A stretch of 64,000 nucleotides of DNA from Microbacterium sp. Se63.02b (GCF_014171575.1 NZ_CP050453.1:2480001-2544000); one strand, 5' to 3'. Positions 47,091 to 56,253 are shown, counted from the first letter of the stretch. The notes: generated from the letters alone by a model not told the origin. Translations and numbers: made by a program.

Positions 47091-48313
47091 CTATGCCGGT
47101 CCGAGCGGGAATATGCACGTTACGGATGCGCCGGTGCTCGGTTGTTCGATAGTGACTGTACCGCGGTGGCGCTGGACGATTTCCGCGACTATTGCCAATC
47201 CGAGTCCGTAGTGGCGTGTGGTGCTGTCGACGTTCCGGCTGCTGACGAAGCGGTCAAAGGCTGTCGACGCGACCTCTGATGAGAATCCCGGCCCGTCGTC
47301 CGTCACGCGTACGATTGCATTCCCGTTCGACGCCGAGACGGTGACCGTCACCGCGGTGCGGGCGTGGTCAAGCGCGTTGGTCGACAGGGCGATCACCAGG
47401 CGCAGCAGAGCGGCGCGCGACCCGGGGATGATGATGGGTTCCGGGTCGCCCGCGCGGGCGAGGGAGATGCCACGCCGTCCTGCGTCGTCGCGGAGAAGCC
47501 CGACCGCATTCTCGGCGACAGTCACGAGGTCAACCGGGGTCGGTTCGACCACGGTTCGCGGGTCGGCGGCGATCAGGAGGTCTTCGAGAATCTCGGTGAG
47601 CGTCCGGGTATCGGTGACGATCTCGTCGACGGAGGCGGTGACGTCTGCGGGGAGCTCATCGCCGCCTCGGCGTTTCAATAATTGCGCCCGCGTGCTCAAC
47701 AGGGTCAGTGGTGTGCGGAGTTCGTGGCTGGCGTCGGCGACGAAGCGGCGCTGCAGGGCGAGCGCCTCGGCCAGGGGCTGATGGCGCGGCGGGCCATCAG
47801 GTAGGCGGTGGCGAAGGCGAGCATGGCCGCGACGAGCCCGCCAGCGATCAGCGCGGTCGCGAGCCGGCCCAGCTCTTCGGAGCTCTCGTGCAGGTCGAGC
47901 GCGACCTGGACGAACCGGTCGTGGCTGCGGTCCCCGGTGGCCGAGGTGGTGAGGAGGAGGTAGTCGCGCCCGTCGACAGAGCGCTGCTCCTGCACGTCTT
48001 CGCCGCCGGCCGCTACCGACTGGATGGCCGCGGTGTCGAGCAATCCCTCCGGTAGGTCATCGGAGGAGATGAGTTGGCCCCCGGTGCGCGTGTCGACCAG
48101 GGAGAGGTAGGTGCCGCTCGGCGCATCCTGGGGCGAGTCGAGCCGAGTGGCCGCGACAAGTGCCCGCTGGTTCGATTCGGTCACGCTCGTGCTGACGATC
48201 AGGTAGACGAGCGTGCCGACGATCGCCAGGATGATTAACAGGAGGGCGGTGAATTGTGCGGTGAGCCGCAGCGACGCGCCTCTCAGGTCGTCGCCCATGC
48301 GCAGCGCTCTCAC
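47091..48313 (-). CDS. Sensor histidine kinase, one frameshift
   Basis: About 407 aa restored. Helix 1 (LTAQFTALLLIILAIVGTLV), an extracytoplasmic domain of roughly 110 residues, helix 2 (LATALIAGGLVAAMLAFATA), then the H box VADASHELRTPLTLL after a base lost in GGGG 47774-47777. The ATPase has the N box LVIALSTNALDHA, G1 RVTDDGPGFSS and G2 RHYGLGLAIVAEI. GTG 48313 overlaps the response-regulator stop (GTGA). It is the last gene of the flavin-module operon, so its signal probably concerns redox or metal state at the membrane (inference). Confidence 0.85.
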
Positions 48314-49015
48314 GGCAGCGGCCCGAGCCGGTACCCGATACCGCGAACCGTCTTGACGCTGTCGCGGCCGAGCTTCTTTCGCAGGTAGTGCACGTAGGTA
48401 TCGACCACGCCGGGGTCGTCGGCGTCGGGGAACACGCTCGCGAGCAGGCTGTTCCGTTCGAACACCTGGTTCGGCCGGCGGGCGAGCCGTTCGAGAAGCT
48501 GCGACTCGCGCTCTGAGAGGGTCACGTTCTCGCCCTCTCGCGTCGTCACGGTACGACTCGCCGTATCGAGCGACCCGCTCACTAGTGCCAGAACCGGCAC
48601 TGTGCTGCTGTGTCGGCGGAGTAGGGCGCGGATGCGGGCGAGCAGCTCGTCGATGTCGAAGGGTTTGGCGAGGTAGTCCTCCGCGCCCCGGTCGAGGCCC
48701 CTCTACGCGGTCGGCCGGGTTGCCGAGCGCCGAGAGCACGAGGGCTGGGGTCAGGATGCCGCGGCTCCGGAGACGGGTCAGCACGTCCAGCCCCTCCATC
48801 ACCGGCAGCCCCCGGTCGAGCACGAGGGCATCGAACTCGTGCGTCAGGCCTTCGTGCAGGGCGCGCTGGCCGTCTCGGGCGAGCACGGTGTCGTAGCCCT
48901 CGGCTGCGAGCAGCTGCTCGAGCATCTGTGCCAGGCGCGCGTCGTCTTCGACGAGCAGAATACGTGCGCGCTCCGGCATGCTCGAAGTATAGGGAGAAGA
49001 GGGCGCGATGGTCAT
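48310..49015 (-). CDS. OmpR/PhoB-family response regulator, one frameshift
   Basis: 234 aa restored. The receiver starts RARILLVEDDARLAQMLEQL with the phosphorylated Asp in DALVLDRGLPVMEGL; a surplus base in CCCC 48698-48701 breaks the frame before DRGAEDYLAKPFDIDELLAR (conserved Lys). The C-terminal winged helix is TLSERESQLLERLARRPNQV and VDTYVHYLRKKLGRD. ATG 49015 overlaps the apbE stop (ATGA); ATG 48979 just before ERARILL is the other option. PhoB-type regulators bind direct repeats 11 bp apart, which occur at 51780 and 52672. Confidence 0.87.
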
Positions 49016-49764
49016 GCCGGCGTGAGCCCCTGGGCGCTATGCAGCCCTGGTGTCGCAGTGAGGTGCCCCGCGTAGTCGACGGTGATCGCCTCGATGTCGA
49101 AGCGGTTGAGCAGGTCCGGGCAGCGCTCGGGCCCGCCCGCGACGAGGGCGGTGGCGAGCACATCCGCGGTGACGATGTCGCCGGCGAGCACGGTCACCTG
49201 TCGGTAGCGCTGCAGCGCGCGGGGGTCGCCGGTGCGCCAGATGTGCTCGCCCCGCTCGGCGGTGCCCGAGGTGGCCAGGGCGATGCGCCTGCCGACGAGC
49301 TCGACGGCGCAGAGCAGCGCGCCCCGGTCATCGGGGTCGACGACGCCGGCGCGCCAGGGCAGGCCTTCGAGAGTGCCCCGGGTGAGGATGTCGCCGCCGG
49401 TCACGAGCATCCAGTCGGCTTCGCCGGACGAGTCGAGAACCCGTGCCGCCGCTTCCATAGCCTTCGCCTTGACGGTGCCAGAGAGGTCGATCACGCCGTC
49501 GGGGCGGTGGGGTGTGAATGCGCCGTCGGTGCTGCGCGACCAGTCAAGGGCCTCAGCGTACGCCTCGCGCAGCTCAGCACCGGTCCGGGTCAACGGCAGC
49601 TCCCCGCGGGCCACTCGGCTGATCTCGGAGTCGGGCCGATAGAGACTGAACCGCTCGTCGAAGGCGCGGAACGCCCCCTCGACCCCGTCGAGAACGGATA
49701 CTGGGGCGGTCGCGCCGGCGAAGCGCAGACTCACCGTCGTGCCCATTGTGTCGAACACGTGCAT
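49012..49764 (-). CDS. apbE: FAD:protein FMN transferase
   Basis: 250 aa. ApbE splits FAD and links FMN covalently to a Ser/Thr of target proteins. Signatures: MHVFDTMGTTVSLRF at the start, RPDSEISRVARGE, DGVIDLSGTVKAKAMEAAAR, GGDILTRG, ATSGTAERGEHIW, and the metal site TADVLATALVAGG. No signal peptide is evident, so it would act in the cytoplasm or lack the lipoprotein form. Its likely substrate, with the SGAT attachment motif, is the next gene upstream in the operon. Confidence 0.92.
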   Translation of the reverse strand: MHVFDTMGTTVSLRFAGATAPVSVLDGVEGAFRAFDERFSLYRPDSEISRVARGELPLTRTGAELREAYAEALDWSRSTDGAFTPHRPDGVIDLSGTVKAKAMEAAARVLDSSGEADWMLVTGGDILTRGTLEGLPWRAGVVDPDDRGALLCAVELVGRRIALATSGTAERGEHIWRTGDPRALQRYRQVTVLAGDIVTADVLATALVAGGPERCPDLLNRFDIEAITVDYAGHLTATPGLHSAQGLTPA

Positions 49765-49772
49765 GCCCACGG

Positions 49773-50309
49773 TTAGAGTCCGGCCTGGTCGAGGGCCGAC
49801 TGGAGCGAGCTGAGGTAGGCGTCGCTGGTGTAGGTGGCGCCCGAGACGCCCTGCACATTCGCCGACTGCGCCGCCAGTACCTCTTGGCGCAGCACCGGCG
49901 CGGCCCGGTTGCTGATCGACACCGAGCGCTGATCTTTGTCGGTGAGCTGTAGCGCGGTGACATCGGTGATGCTGCCGTTCGCGACGGTGACTTGCACCTG
50001 CACGGCGCCGAAACGGGTCTGCACGGAGGTGCCGGTGAACGTGCCCGACGCGCCGTCCGATGCCGGGGCTGCGGCACTCTCGCTGCCGTTGGTGGCGGTT
50101 GGGGTGGGCGCCGGGGTGGCTGCCGCGGATGGCGTTGATCCGCCGCGCGGAGTCGCGGTCGTGGTGGGATCCGACGTCACGGAGCTGGCCGTCGTGGGGG
50201 CCGCCGCATCGGGAGCCGTCGAGGTCTGGCCCTGGGTGCCGAGCTGCCACCCCACGGTTAGCACGGCCGCCGACGACAGGATGCTGAGGGCCAGTGCGCG
50301 CGCCCTCAC
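49773..50309 (-). CDS. FMN-binding domain protein (secreted or anchored)
   Basis: 178 aa. GTG 50309 overlaps the stop of the oxidoreductase (GTGA). An N-terminal hydrophobic helix (ALALSILSSAAVLTVGW) is a signal or anchor; a Thr/Ala/Pro-rich linker follows; the FMN-binding domain begins SGTFTGTSVQTRFGAVQVQV and holds GVSGATYTSDAY, the ApbE-dependent flavinylation motif in which the Thr after SGA carries FMN. It probably passes electrons on the outer face of the membrane, fed by the oxidoreductase. Confidence 0.9.
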   Translation of the reverse strand: MRARALALSILSSAAVLTVGWQLGTQGQTSTAPDAAAPTTASSVTSDPTTTATPRGGSTPSAAATPAPTPTATNGSESAAAPASDGASGTFTGTSVQTRFGAVQVQVTVANGSITDVTALQLTDKDQRSVSISNRAAPVLRQEVLAAQSANVQGVSGATYTSDAYLSSLQSALDQAGL

Positions 50310-51730
50310 CAGTCGAACCTCTCGACGTGGATCTGGTCCTCGGGCAGCCCGGCCGCCCGGGCGTCGCGGATTACCAGATCGGCCCACGATTGCGGCCCGC
50401 ACACGTAAAGGTCGGAGTTCAGCAGCTCAGGGAAAACCGTACCGATCGTGACCCCGTGGGCGAGTGACTCGGCTGACATCCAGGTGGCGAGGCCATGGGG
50501 TCGCGGGCCCATCATCGAGAAGACCGTATTGCCGCGCATGCTGCGGAGGGCGCCGACCTCGTTCCACAGGAAGCTCTGCGAGGGGTCGCTGCCGCGCAGC
50601 AGCACGGTGGCCTCGCCGGGGCGCAGCGTCGAGTGCTCGAGCATCGAGCGGATCGGCGTGATGCCGATACCCGCCGCGACCACGGACAGCTTCGGGGCCA
50701 CCCGGTGCGCCTCGGTGAACACGCCGTAGGGGCCCTCGATCGACACCCGGGTGCCGGGGCGCACACGGGAGATCGCCGCGCTGCCGCTGCCGAGGTCGCG
50801 CACAGTGAGGCGCGCCGACGACGCCGTAGGAACCGCCGAGAAGGAGATCGGATGGGCGTGCCACCAGGTGGTGCTCGTCCAGAACCGCCAGATCGCGTAC
50901 TGCCCGCCTGTCGTCTGCAGGCGGTCAAGGTCCCGCCCGGTGAGGTGGATCGAGACGACGCCGGGGGCGACCTGCTCGACACCGGTGACCCGGATTCCGT
51001 GGCGGGCACTGCGCAGCGCGGGCACCGCGAAGCGGAACATGGCGATGGCGCCAAACGCAAGGACGTATAGCGCGATCCAATAGACCCGCTGCACGGTGCC
51101 GTCGGCGAGCACGCCGCCGGCGCTCAGCTGATGCGGCAGCGCCACGAACACGGCCGCGTAGCTCAGCAGGTGGATGAGGTGCCAGACCTCGTATGAGAAG
51201 CGCCGCCGCACCGCGACGACCGAGGTGACCACGACGGTGATGAGCAGTCCCAGCCCGAGGTAGGCGAGCGCCATGTCTGGGCCCTGGAACAGGCTGATGG
51301 TCTCGGTGACGACGTTCGACCCGTCGGCCATCGCGGAGCCGACGGTGAGCAGCGCACCGTGGGCGAGGATCAGGTACAGCGCGGGCTTGCCGAGCTGCCG
51401 GTGGAACGCCATCGCGGTGTCCTGCCCGACCACCCGGTCGATCGCCGGGATCCGAGCGGCGAGCACGAGCATCACCAGGATGAGATCGGTGCCGACCAGG
51501 CCGGTCACGATGCCCGCGGCGGTCAGTGCGGTACCGAGGTCGCTGACGGTGTTCAGGCCGCCGTAGGCGAGCCACAAGGTCACGGCGGCGGCGACCGATG
51601 CCCAGACGAGGGCGATCATCGCGTCGGCCGTGCGCATCCGTCGCCGGCCGCGGATGCGCCGGGTGCGGTCGACCGGGTCGATTGTGCGGCGGGTGCGCAC
51701 GGGGACGGTGGGTGCCGTTCTGAGAGTCAT
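50306..51730 (-). CDS. Membrane ferric reductase-like oxidoreductase with FAD/NAD(P) domains
   Basis: 474 aa, intact. Six hydrophobic helices span about residues 35-235, with paired histidines in AMAFHRQLGKPALYLILAHG and EVWHLIHLLSYAAVF that fit two b-type hemes. The cytoplasmic part has the FAD-binding WHAHPISFSAVPTA and ferredoxin-reductase motifs LSVVAAGIGITPIRSMLE and SDLYVCGPQSWADLV. It would move electrons from NAD(P)H through FAD and heme across the membrane, probably to the FMN-binding protein. First gene of the five-gene operon. Confidence 0.9.
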   Translation of the reverse strand: MTLRTAPTVPVRTRRTIDPVDRTRRIRGRRRMRTADAMIALVWASVAAAVTLWLAYGGLNTVSDLGTALTAAGIVTGLVGTDLILVMLVLAARIPAIDRVVGQDTAMAFHRQLGKPALYLILAHGALLTVGSAMADGSNVVTETISLFQGPDMALAYLGLGLLITVVVTSVVAVRRRFSYEVWHLIHLLSYAAVFVALPHQLSAGGVLADGTVQRVYWIALYVLAFGAIAMFRFAVPALRSARHGIRVTGVEQVAPGVVSIHLTGRDLDRLQTTGGQYAIWRFWTSTTWWHAHPISFSAVPTASSARLTVRDLGSGSAAISRVRPGTRVSIEGPYGVFTEAHRVAPKLSVVAAGIGITPIRSMLEHSTLRPGEATVLLRGSDPSQSFLWNEVGALRSMRGNTVFSMMGPRPHGLATWMSAESLAHGVTIGTVFPELLNSDLYVCGPQSWADLVIRDARAAGLPEDQIHVERFDW

Positions 51731-51779
51731 CGTGTTCTCGATTCGGGTGAGTGTCTTCTACCCTCCCTACAATCGTCCT

Positions 51780-51798
51780 GAATTCTTCCAGATTTCTT
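51780..51798. promoter_or_regulatory. Direct-repeat operator between the flavin operon and the VIT1-type gene
   Basis: GAATTCTTCCAGATTTCTT contains AATTCT and ATTTCT 11 bp apart, with a further AAATTC 12 bp on. It lies 50 bp upstream of the oxidoreductase start and 72 bp upstream of the transporter start. A near-identical site (one mismatch, opposite orientation) is at 52672. The 11-bp period is typical of OmpR/PhoB regulators, one of which is encoded in this operon. Confidence 0.6.
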
Positions 51799-51869
51799 AG
51801 CCGAAATTCCCCGGGTCGCTTAGCCTCACCAACGTTGAAGTGCCGGGACATCGGTGCTTGAGTGAGCGC

Positions 51870-52604
51870 ATGTCGACCGATGGATACACCGAACCCCCGC
51901 TACACGCCAACGAACCTCACCGGGGAGGCATCGCGCAGCGCCTCAACTGGCTGCGCGCCGGCGTACTGGGGGCCAACGACGGTATCGTCTCGGTGGCGGC
52001 GATCGTCGTGGGCGTCGCCGGAGCCACGAGCTCGACCGGTCCCATCCTCACCGCGGGCGTGGCGGGCTTGGTCGGCGGCGCAATCTCGATGGCGCTCGGG
52101 GAGTATGTGTCAGTCAGCAGCCAGAGCGACAGCGAGAAGGCCCTCATCGCGAAAGAGCGCGCCGAGCTGCGCGACATGCCCGCCGAGGAGCTCGACGAGC
52201 TCACAGCCCTGTACCGAGCCAAGGGCCTGAGCGAGAGCACTGCTAGCCAGGTGGCCATTGAGCTCACCGAGCACGACGCCCTAGCGGCGCACCTCTCGAT
52301 CGAACTCAACATCGACCAAGACGATGTGGTGAGCCCCTGGCATGCGGCGGCGTCGTCGGCGGCGGCTTTCACCATCGGGGCAATCCTGCCAATGCTCGCC
52401 ATCCTGCTTCCCCCGGCGGACTGGCGCATCCCCGTGACCTTCGTCGCCGTTCTCCTGGCTCTCGCGGTCACCGGCACGCTGTCGGCTACAATCGGCGGCA
52501 GCTCACGGCTGCGGGCCACGCTGCGAGTCGTCATCGGAGGAGCGCTGGCACTCGCGGCGACCTACGGGGTGGGGGTGCTCCTAGGAGCATCCGGAGTCGT
52601 CTGA
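51870..52604 (+). CDS. VIT1/CCC1-family transporter (iron/manganese)
   Basis: 244 aa. Family marks are LNWLRAGVLGANDGIVSVAA, GGAISMALGEYVSVSSQSD and the cytoplasmic metal-binding helix region EKALIAKERAELRDMPAEEL, then two further helix pairs to the end. VIT1/CCC1 proteins remove Fe2+ or Mn2+ from the cytosol. ATG 51870 is chosen over an upstream in-frame ATG because homology begins soon after and GAGTGAG precedes it. Divergent from the flavin operon, sharing its control region. Confidence 0.9.
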   Translation: MSTDGYTEPPLHANEPHRGGIAQRLNWLRAGVLGANDGIVSVAAIVVGVAGATSSTGPILTAGVAGLVGGAISMALGEYVSVSSQSDSEKALIAKERAELRDMPAEELDELTALYRAKGLSESTASQVAIELTEHDALAAHLSIELNIDQDDVVSPWHAAASSAAAFTIGAILPMLAILLPPADWRIPVTFVAVLLALAVTGTLSATIGGSSRLRATLRVVIGGALALAATYGVGVLLGASGVV

Positions 52605-52671
52605 CTCCTCGGCCGTGAGGTATCGACGGGGCGTGACGGGTAAGCCCCGTCCGCGGCTCATGGCCGCTTCA

Positions 52672-52690
52672 AAGAATTCTGGAAGAATTC
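52672..52690. promoter_or_regulatory. Second direct-repeat operator, upstream of the DUF2231 gene
   Basis: AAGAATTCTGGAAGAATTC has AGAATTC twice, 11 bp apart, and is the reverse complement of the site at 51780 with one mismatch. It lies 18 bp before ATG 52708, where bound regulator would overlap or follow the promoter. Confidence 0.6.
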
Positions 52691-52707
52691 TTGCCCAGCC
52701 TTGAATC

Positions 52708-53244
52708 ATGTTCGACACATTCTTTGGGCTTCCCCTGCATCCGTTCATCGTGCACGCGACAGAGGTGATCGTTCCGCTTGCTGCGGTCCTCGTCGTCTTG
52801 ACGGCAGTCTGGCCCCGATGCCGTCGGTGGGCGGGATATCTGCCGCTCGGCGCCTCGCTGGTCGCGCTCGTTCTCGTTCCCCTCTCAACACAATCGGGCG
52901 AGCGACTCGAGGCTCGTGTTGGTGAGAACGATCTCATCGAAACTCACGCCAACCTGGCCGACGGACTCTTACCCTGGGTCATCGGTCTCGTCGTCGTAGC
53001 GGCCGCGCTGCTGTGGTGGAACATCCGGGAGAAGCGCGCGCGGCTCACAGCATCCGAGGAGGTTAAACCGTCGGTAGCTTCACGGCCTGGCCCCCGGTGG
53101 GCGCCAATCGTGCTGCTCGTTCTCGCCCTAGTGGTCTCGGGAGGAACGACCGTGCAAGCCATTCTCATCGGCCACAGCGGCGCCGCGGCTGTCTGGACCG
53201 AAGACATGAGCACGCCGACATCGGGAGGCGATGAATCAGACTGA
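52708..53244 (+). CDS. DUF2231-like membrane protein
   Basis: 178 aa with four predicted helices. It begins FFGLPLHPFIVHATEVIVPL, where the HPFIVH motif is the hallmark of DUF2231 proteins and could bind heme or metal. A conserved His recurs in ILIGHSGAAAVW near the C-terminus. Such proteins often sit beside cytochrome-type redox genes. It shares the operator motif of the flavin operon, so joint regulation is likely. Confidence 0.82.
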   Translation: MFDTFFGLPLHPFIVHATEVIVPLAAVLVVLTAVWPRCRRWAGYLPLGASLVALVLVPLSTQSGERLEARVGENDLIETHANLADGLLPWVIGLVVVAAALLWWNIREKRARLTASEEVKPSVASRPGPRWAPIVLLVLALVVSGGTTVQAILIGHSGAAAVWTEDMSTPTSGGDESD

Positions 53245-53448
53245 GGTACCACGGCCTCGGACACAGAAAACCCGTCAGAATTGGTGCCCGATAGACGGTC
53301 GGTCACCGCGCGGCCCAAAGGCCAAATGGCGGCCACGCTGTGAATGCCGTCAAAAAGTGGCGGTGTTATCGCGCCGGTAAGTGTCAGCTCCGAGCTGGGG
53401 CGAGCTGACCGATGGGTACTGTCTCCTGACCCGAGGGAGGGCGGTTCC

Positions 53449-54360
53449 GTGGTGGGCTGCCGTAGGCTCCGAGCCATGCATTTGATCGCGTTGGGATGTC
53501 TGGCTATGGGCGTGGCGAGCGCGATTATTGGGGCAATGATCGGTGCCGACACCGTGTTCCTCTACATGTTTGTTGCGTTCTTCTGCGCGTCCGTCGCTGG
53601 TCAGTTGGCGCATCGGGTTCGCTCAGGACGGCTCTGGCCGGCTATCCCGTGGCGTGAGGTCGTCACCCTGAACTTGGCTACGCTCATGACGTTCGGGGCT
53701 TTCTATCTGGCGCTGGTTTGGATCCCTGCTTCCCTCGTTGCAGGGATCGAAGCGGCGTTTGCACCCTTAATCACACTGTTCATCGGCCTACGAGTTCGCA
53801 GGCGGGTTCCGGCGCTCACCTGGGTGCTTGCACTCGGTGTTCTCGCATGCTCGATTGCGTTCGGTGCGGCTCAGAATCAGGCCCTGGCCATCCCGGGACC
53901 TCAATACATCACGGGAGTAGCCCTGGCGCTGACAGCCGGGGCAGGGATGGCGGTCCTCGCCTTGGTTTCTCATCGGCTCGGGAAGCGTGGCGTGAGTGCG
54001 GCGAGCATCCTAGCCGTGCGCTATCACTTGGCCTACGTGGTCGCGCTTCTCCTGGCCCTTCGGGAGAACCCACTCAAAGTTGGTCTTCCAGACCTTCTGG
54101 GGTCGCTGGTTTGGATGGTCCCTCTCGGGATCGCGGCGGTTGTGCTGCCGCTCTTTCTCATCCAGTCGGGAATGATGCGCACGGACCCAACGTTGACGAC
54201 GGTGATGATGGCCGGGCTGCCCGCTATCAGCTTCCTCACCGAGGCCATCCTCTTGGGCTCACGCACGACGGTCGCGTCATGGGCACTGTTGGTGTTGTTG
54301 GTCGCGCTCATCGGCACGTACGGGGTCATAGATGTGAGGCGCACTCAACCGCGCCTGTAG
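53449..54360 (+). CDS. EamA/DMT-type membrane transporter
   Basis: 303 aa, ten hydrophobic helices in two halves: MHLIALGCLAMGVASAIIGA opens helix 1, LVWIPASLVAGIEAAFAPLI lies in the first EamA unit, and PTLTTVMMAGLPAISFLTEA in the second. DMT exporters move amino acids or other small metabolites. GTG 53449 follows GGAGGGCGG and is preferred; ATG 53476, right at helix 1, is the alternative. The substrate is unknown. The 204 bp before it hold no gene. Confidence 0.8.
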   Translation: MVGCRRLRAMHLIALGCLAMGVASAIIGAMIGADTVFLYMFVAFFCASVAGQLAHRVRSGRLWPAIPWREVVTLNLATLMTFGAFYLALVWIPASLVAGIEAAFAPLITLFIGLRVRRRVPALTWVLALGVLACSIAFGAAQNQALAIPGPQYITGVALALTAGAGMAVLALVSHRLGKRGVSAASILAVRYHLAYVVALLLALRENPLKVGLPDLLGSLVWMVPLGIAAVVLPLFLIQSGMMRTDPTLTTVMMAGLPAISFLTEAILLGSRTTVASWALLVLLVALIGTYGVIDVRRTQPRL

Positions 54361-54401
54361 GAATTACGGTCGTCGTCGACAGAGCGCGCTGAGACTGGCG
54401 C

Positions 54402-54857
54402 CTAGGTTGCAGGGCCAGAGAGCGCACCGTAGACGAGGTCGATGACGATGTCCGGGTCGAGGGCCGCAGTGCATGGATGTTCACTCACTACTTCGGTTAG
54501 GAGTGCCGCTGCGGACGCGCGTCGATCTGCGATGAATCGGTCCCGGAGGGCGGTGGCAAGCTCGGGATCATGCTGGCTCGCCGCAACGAGGGCGACGAAG
54601 GGCCTGCGTGCGTTCGGCTCGTTCATCAATGCAGCGACTCGGTGCACCTGGGTGCGGAAGCGCTCTAACGCTGAACCGCTGGACGGGGCCCGGAGCTTCT
54701 GGCTGGTGTTCTTGCTCACTCCTGCTCGGATGGCGATCTGGTCGACGGTGAGCGCGGGAAGTCCCCCATCCGTCAGCAGTTCGCGGGCGGCACTCGCGTC
54801 AGCCTCGTGCAGTTCGACGTCACACAGTCCGACGAGGTGCAGGCCGGCGTCGACCAC
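54402..54857 (-). pseudogene. TetR-family regulator, truncated at both ends
   Basis: The HTH is recognisable from ASAARELLTDGGLPALTVDQ and IAIRAGVSKNTSQKLRAPSS, but the usual first helix before it is missing, and the upstream codons are antisense to an SDR gene. The C-terminal domain (RPFVALVAASQHDPELATAL) stops at DLVYGALSGPAT, well short of the normal end. Homology starts at about 54795, where the divergent SDR also loses its N-terminus. Probably non-functional. Confidence 0.6.
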
Positions 54858-55478
54858 GCGGTGTCCTTATTCGGCGGGGTGGATGTGGTTGTCAACAGCG
54901 CGGAGCGCGGGTCCTTCGGTTCATCGGAGGAGACGCCGGATGCTGAGGTGAGAGAGCTGTTTGAGGTCAACTTCTTCGGCTCGCTTAACGTGATCCGCGC
55001 GGTCCTGCCAGTGTTGCGCCACCAGCGAGGCGGTCACGTGGCGCAGATCTCGTCGTTGGCTAGGGTTGCACCGCCTGCACCTGGCCTGGCGTCCTACTCC
55101 GCGTCGAAGTTCGCCGTTGAGGGGTTTGCGGAGGTGCTCGCGAAGGAGGTCGCGCATCTCGGTATCGGCGTGACGATCGTCGAGCCTGGCGACTTCCGTA
55201 CGGGCTTCGGTGGTGCGCTGCGCGTGACCCCACCGGCGTTGCCGGACTATGCGGCGAGTGTCGGACGACCGGCGCAGGCGTTTGCGCAGATGGAACCGGC
55301 CGCCCTGGGCGATCCGGACAGGGCGGCGGTCGCGATCGTGGATGCGATCACCAGCGGTGACGCTCCGCTTCGCCTGCCGCTAGGAAAGGATGCGATCGAC
55401 GGCATCGGATCCAAGCTCCGCGGCCAGCTTTCCGACCTGCAGGTTTGGGCCGCAGCATGTCGTCACATGTCGTCGTAG
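54807..55478 (+). pseudogene. Short-chain dehydrogenase/reductase lacking its N-terminal cofactor motif
   Basis: 223 aa from GTG 54807. It keeps LFGGVDVVVNSAERGSFGSS (the NNAG position, here NSAE), the catalytic Ser in VAQISSLARVAPPAPG and YxxxK in LASYSASKFAVEGFAEVLAK, then VEPGDFRTGF. The first beta-alpha-beta unit with TGxxxGxG, normally 50-60 residues before the QFDVT segment, is absent. Without it NAD(P) cannot bind normally. With the truncated tetR head to head, this looks like the product of one deletion that removed both starts and the shared promoter. Confidence 0.65.
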
Positions 55479-55614
55479 TGGGTCGACCGGCCATCGACCG
55501 CATGTCAGCGCAGGTCGTACCCCTCGTCCCGAGAGGCGAGAGGCGAGAACGGCCCGTCAGCCGCCATCCGGCGCGACGGCATGTCGGCGACGGTGCAACC
55601 GGACGCATCGTCCC

Positions 55615-56232
55615 TTAAGACTCGTGGACTCTGTCGGGCATGGCATACCGCATGACGAGGATTGCCGAAGACTTTTCGGCAATACCCCGGTACAAGTGAG
55701 GGCGATCGCCCTCGAAGCGATGGCTCTCGGTCGATCGGAGGTGCACGGTGTCGCCCTCGACGCCCACTTCGACGTGGCCGGTGATTACGGTCAGGACCTC
55801 GACGACGCCCGGAGCGTGGGAAAGCGAGTGACGTGTCTCCTGACTGATCGTCAATCGGTAGACCTCGACGAGCGCGGCGGCGTCGGCCCACCGATCAACG
55901 AGCAGCGCGTCGACGCTCTGGCCCGACGCGTGAATAGCGTCGGGTGCCCCCCGGCCAGGTGCATCGTCATCGACAAGCAGCTTGCTCAGGGGCAGGCCCA
56001 GACATGTTGCGATGGCGAACAAAGTGTCCAATGTGGGGTTCCTGAGCCCACGTTCGAGCTCTGACAGCGTGCCCTTGCCGAGACCCGTGGCGGACGCCAG
56101 CGAGCCGAGCGAGATTCGACGCGCGACGCGCGTGCTGCGGATGCGGGCGCCGACGGCCGCGGCCATCGTCTGACTCGCGCCACCGGGGCTGGGCTCTTGC
56201 GCTGAGGGCACGATCCGAGTGTACTGTTCCAC
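55615..56232 (-). CDS. XRE-family regulator with C-terminal cupin domain
   Basis: 205 aa. HTH: VGARIRSTRVARRISLGSLA and SATGLGKGTLSELERGLRNP, then TLFAIATCLGLPLSKLL. The cupin part (about 90-200) includes VVEVLTVITGHVEVGVEGD and SHRFEGDRPHLYRG and would bind a small effector. The GTG at 56232 lies inside the palindrome at 56225-56242; ATG 56166 (MAAAVGARI) is a plausible later start. It is divergent from the aminotransferase gene and is the best candidate to bind the three TGTTC-type palindromes. Confidence 0.87.
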   Translation of the reverse strand: MEQYTRIVPSAQEPSPGGASQTMAAAVGARIRSTRVARRISLGSLASATGLGKGTLSELERGLRNPTLDTLFAIATCLGLPLSKLLVDDDAPGRGAPDAIHASGQSVDALLVDRWADAAALVEVYRLTISQETRHSLSHAPGVVEVLTVITGHVEVGVEGDTVHLRSTESHRFEGDRPHLYRGIAEKSSAILVMRYAMPDRVHES

Positions 56233-56242
56233 AAACAGAACG
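56225..56242. promoter_or_regulatory. Palindromic operator, copy 1 (regulator/aminotransferase intergenic)
   Basis: TGTTCCACAAACAGAACG keeps the outer TGTTC and ACAGAAC arms of the palindrome best seen at 61973. It overlaps the annotated start of the XRE-cupin gene and lies 12 bp before GTG 56254 of the aminotransferase, whose ribosome site AAGGAG follows directly. Confidence 0.55.
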
Positions 56243-56253
56243 AAGGAGTCACC

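Noticed and set aside
46604..53367. 13-bp direct repeat AAGTGGCGGTGTT at 46604 and 53355 flanking the flavin module
   Set aside because: In 64 kb of GC-rich DNA several 13-bp repeats are expected by chance, and no inverted ends or transposase accompany them.
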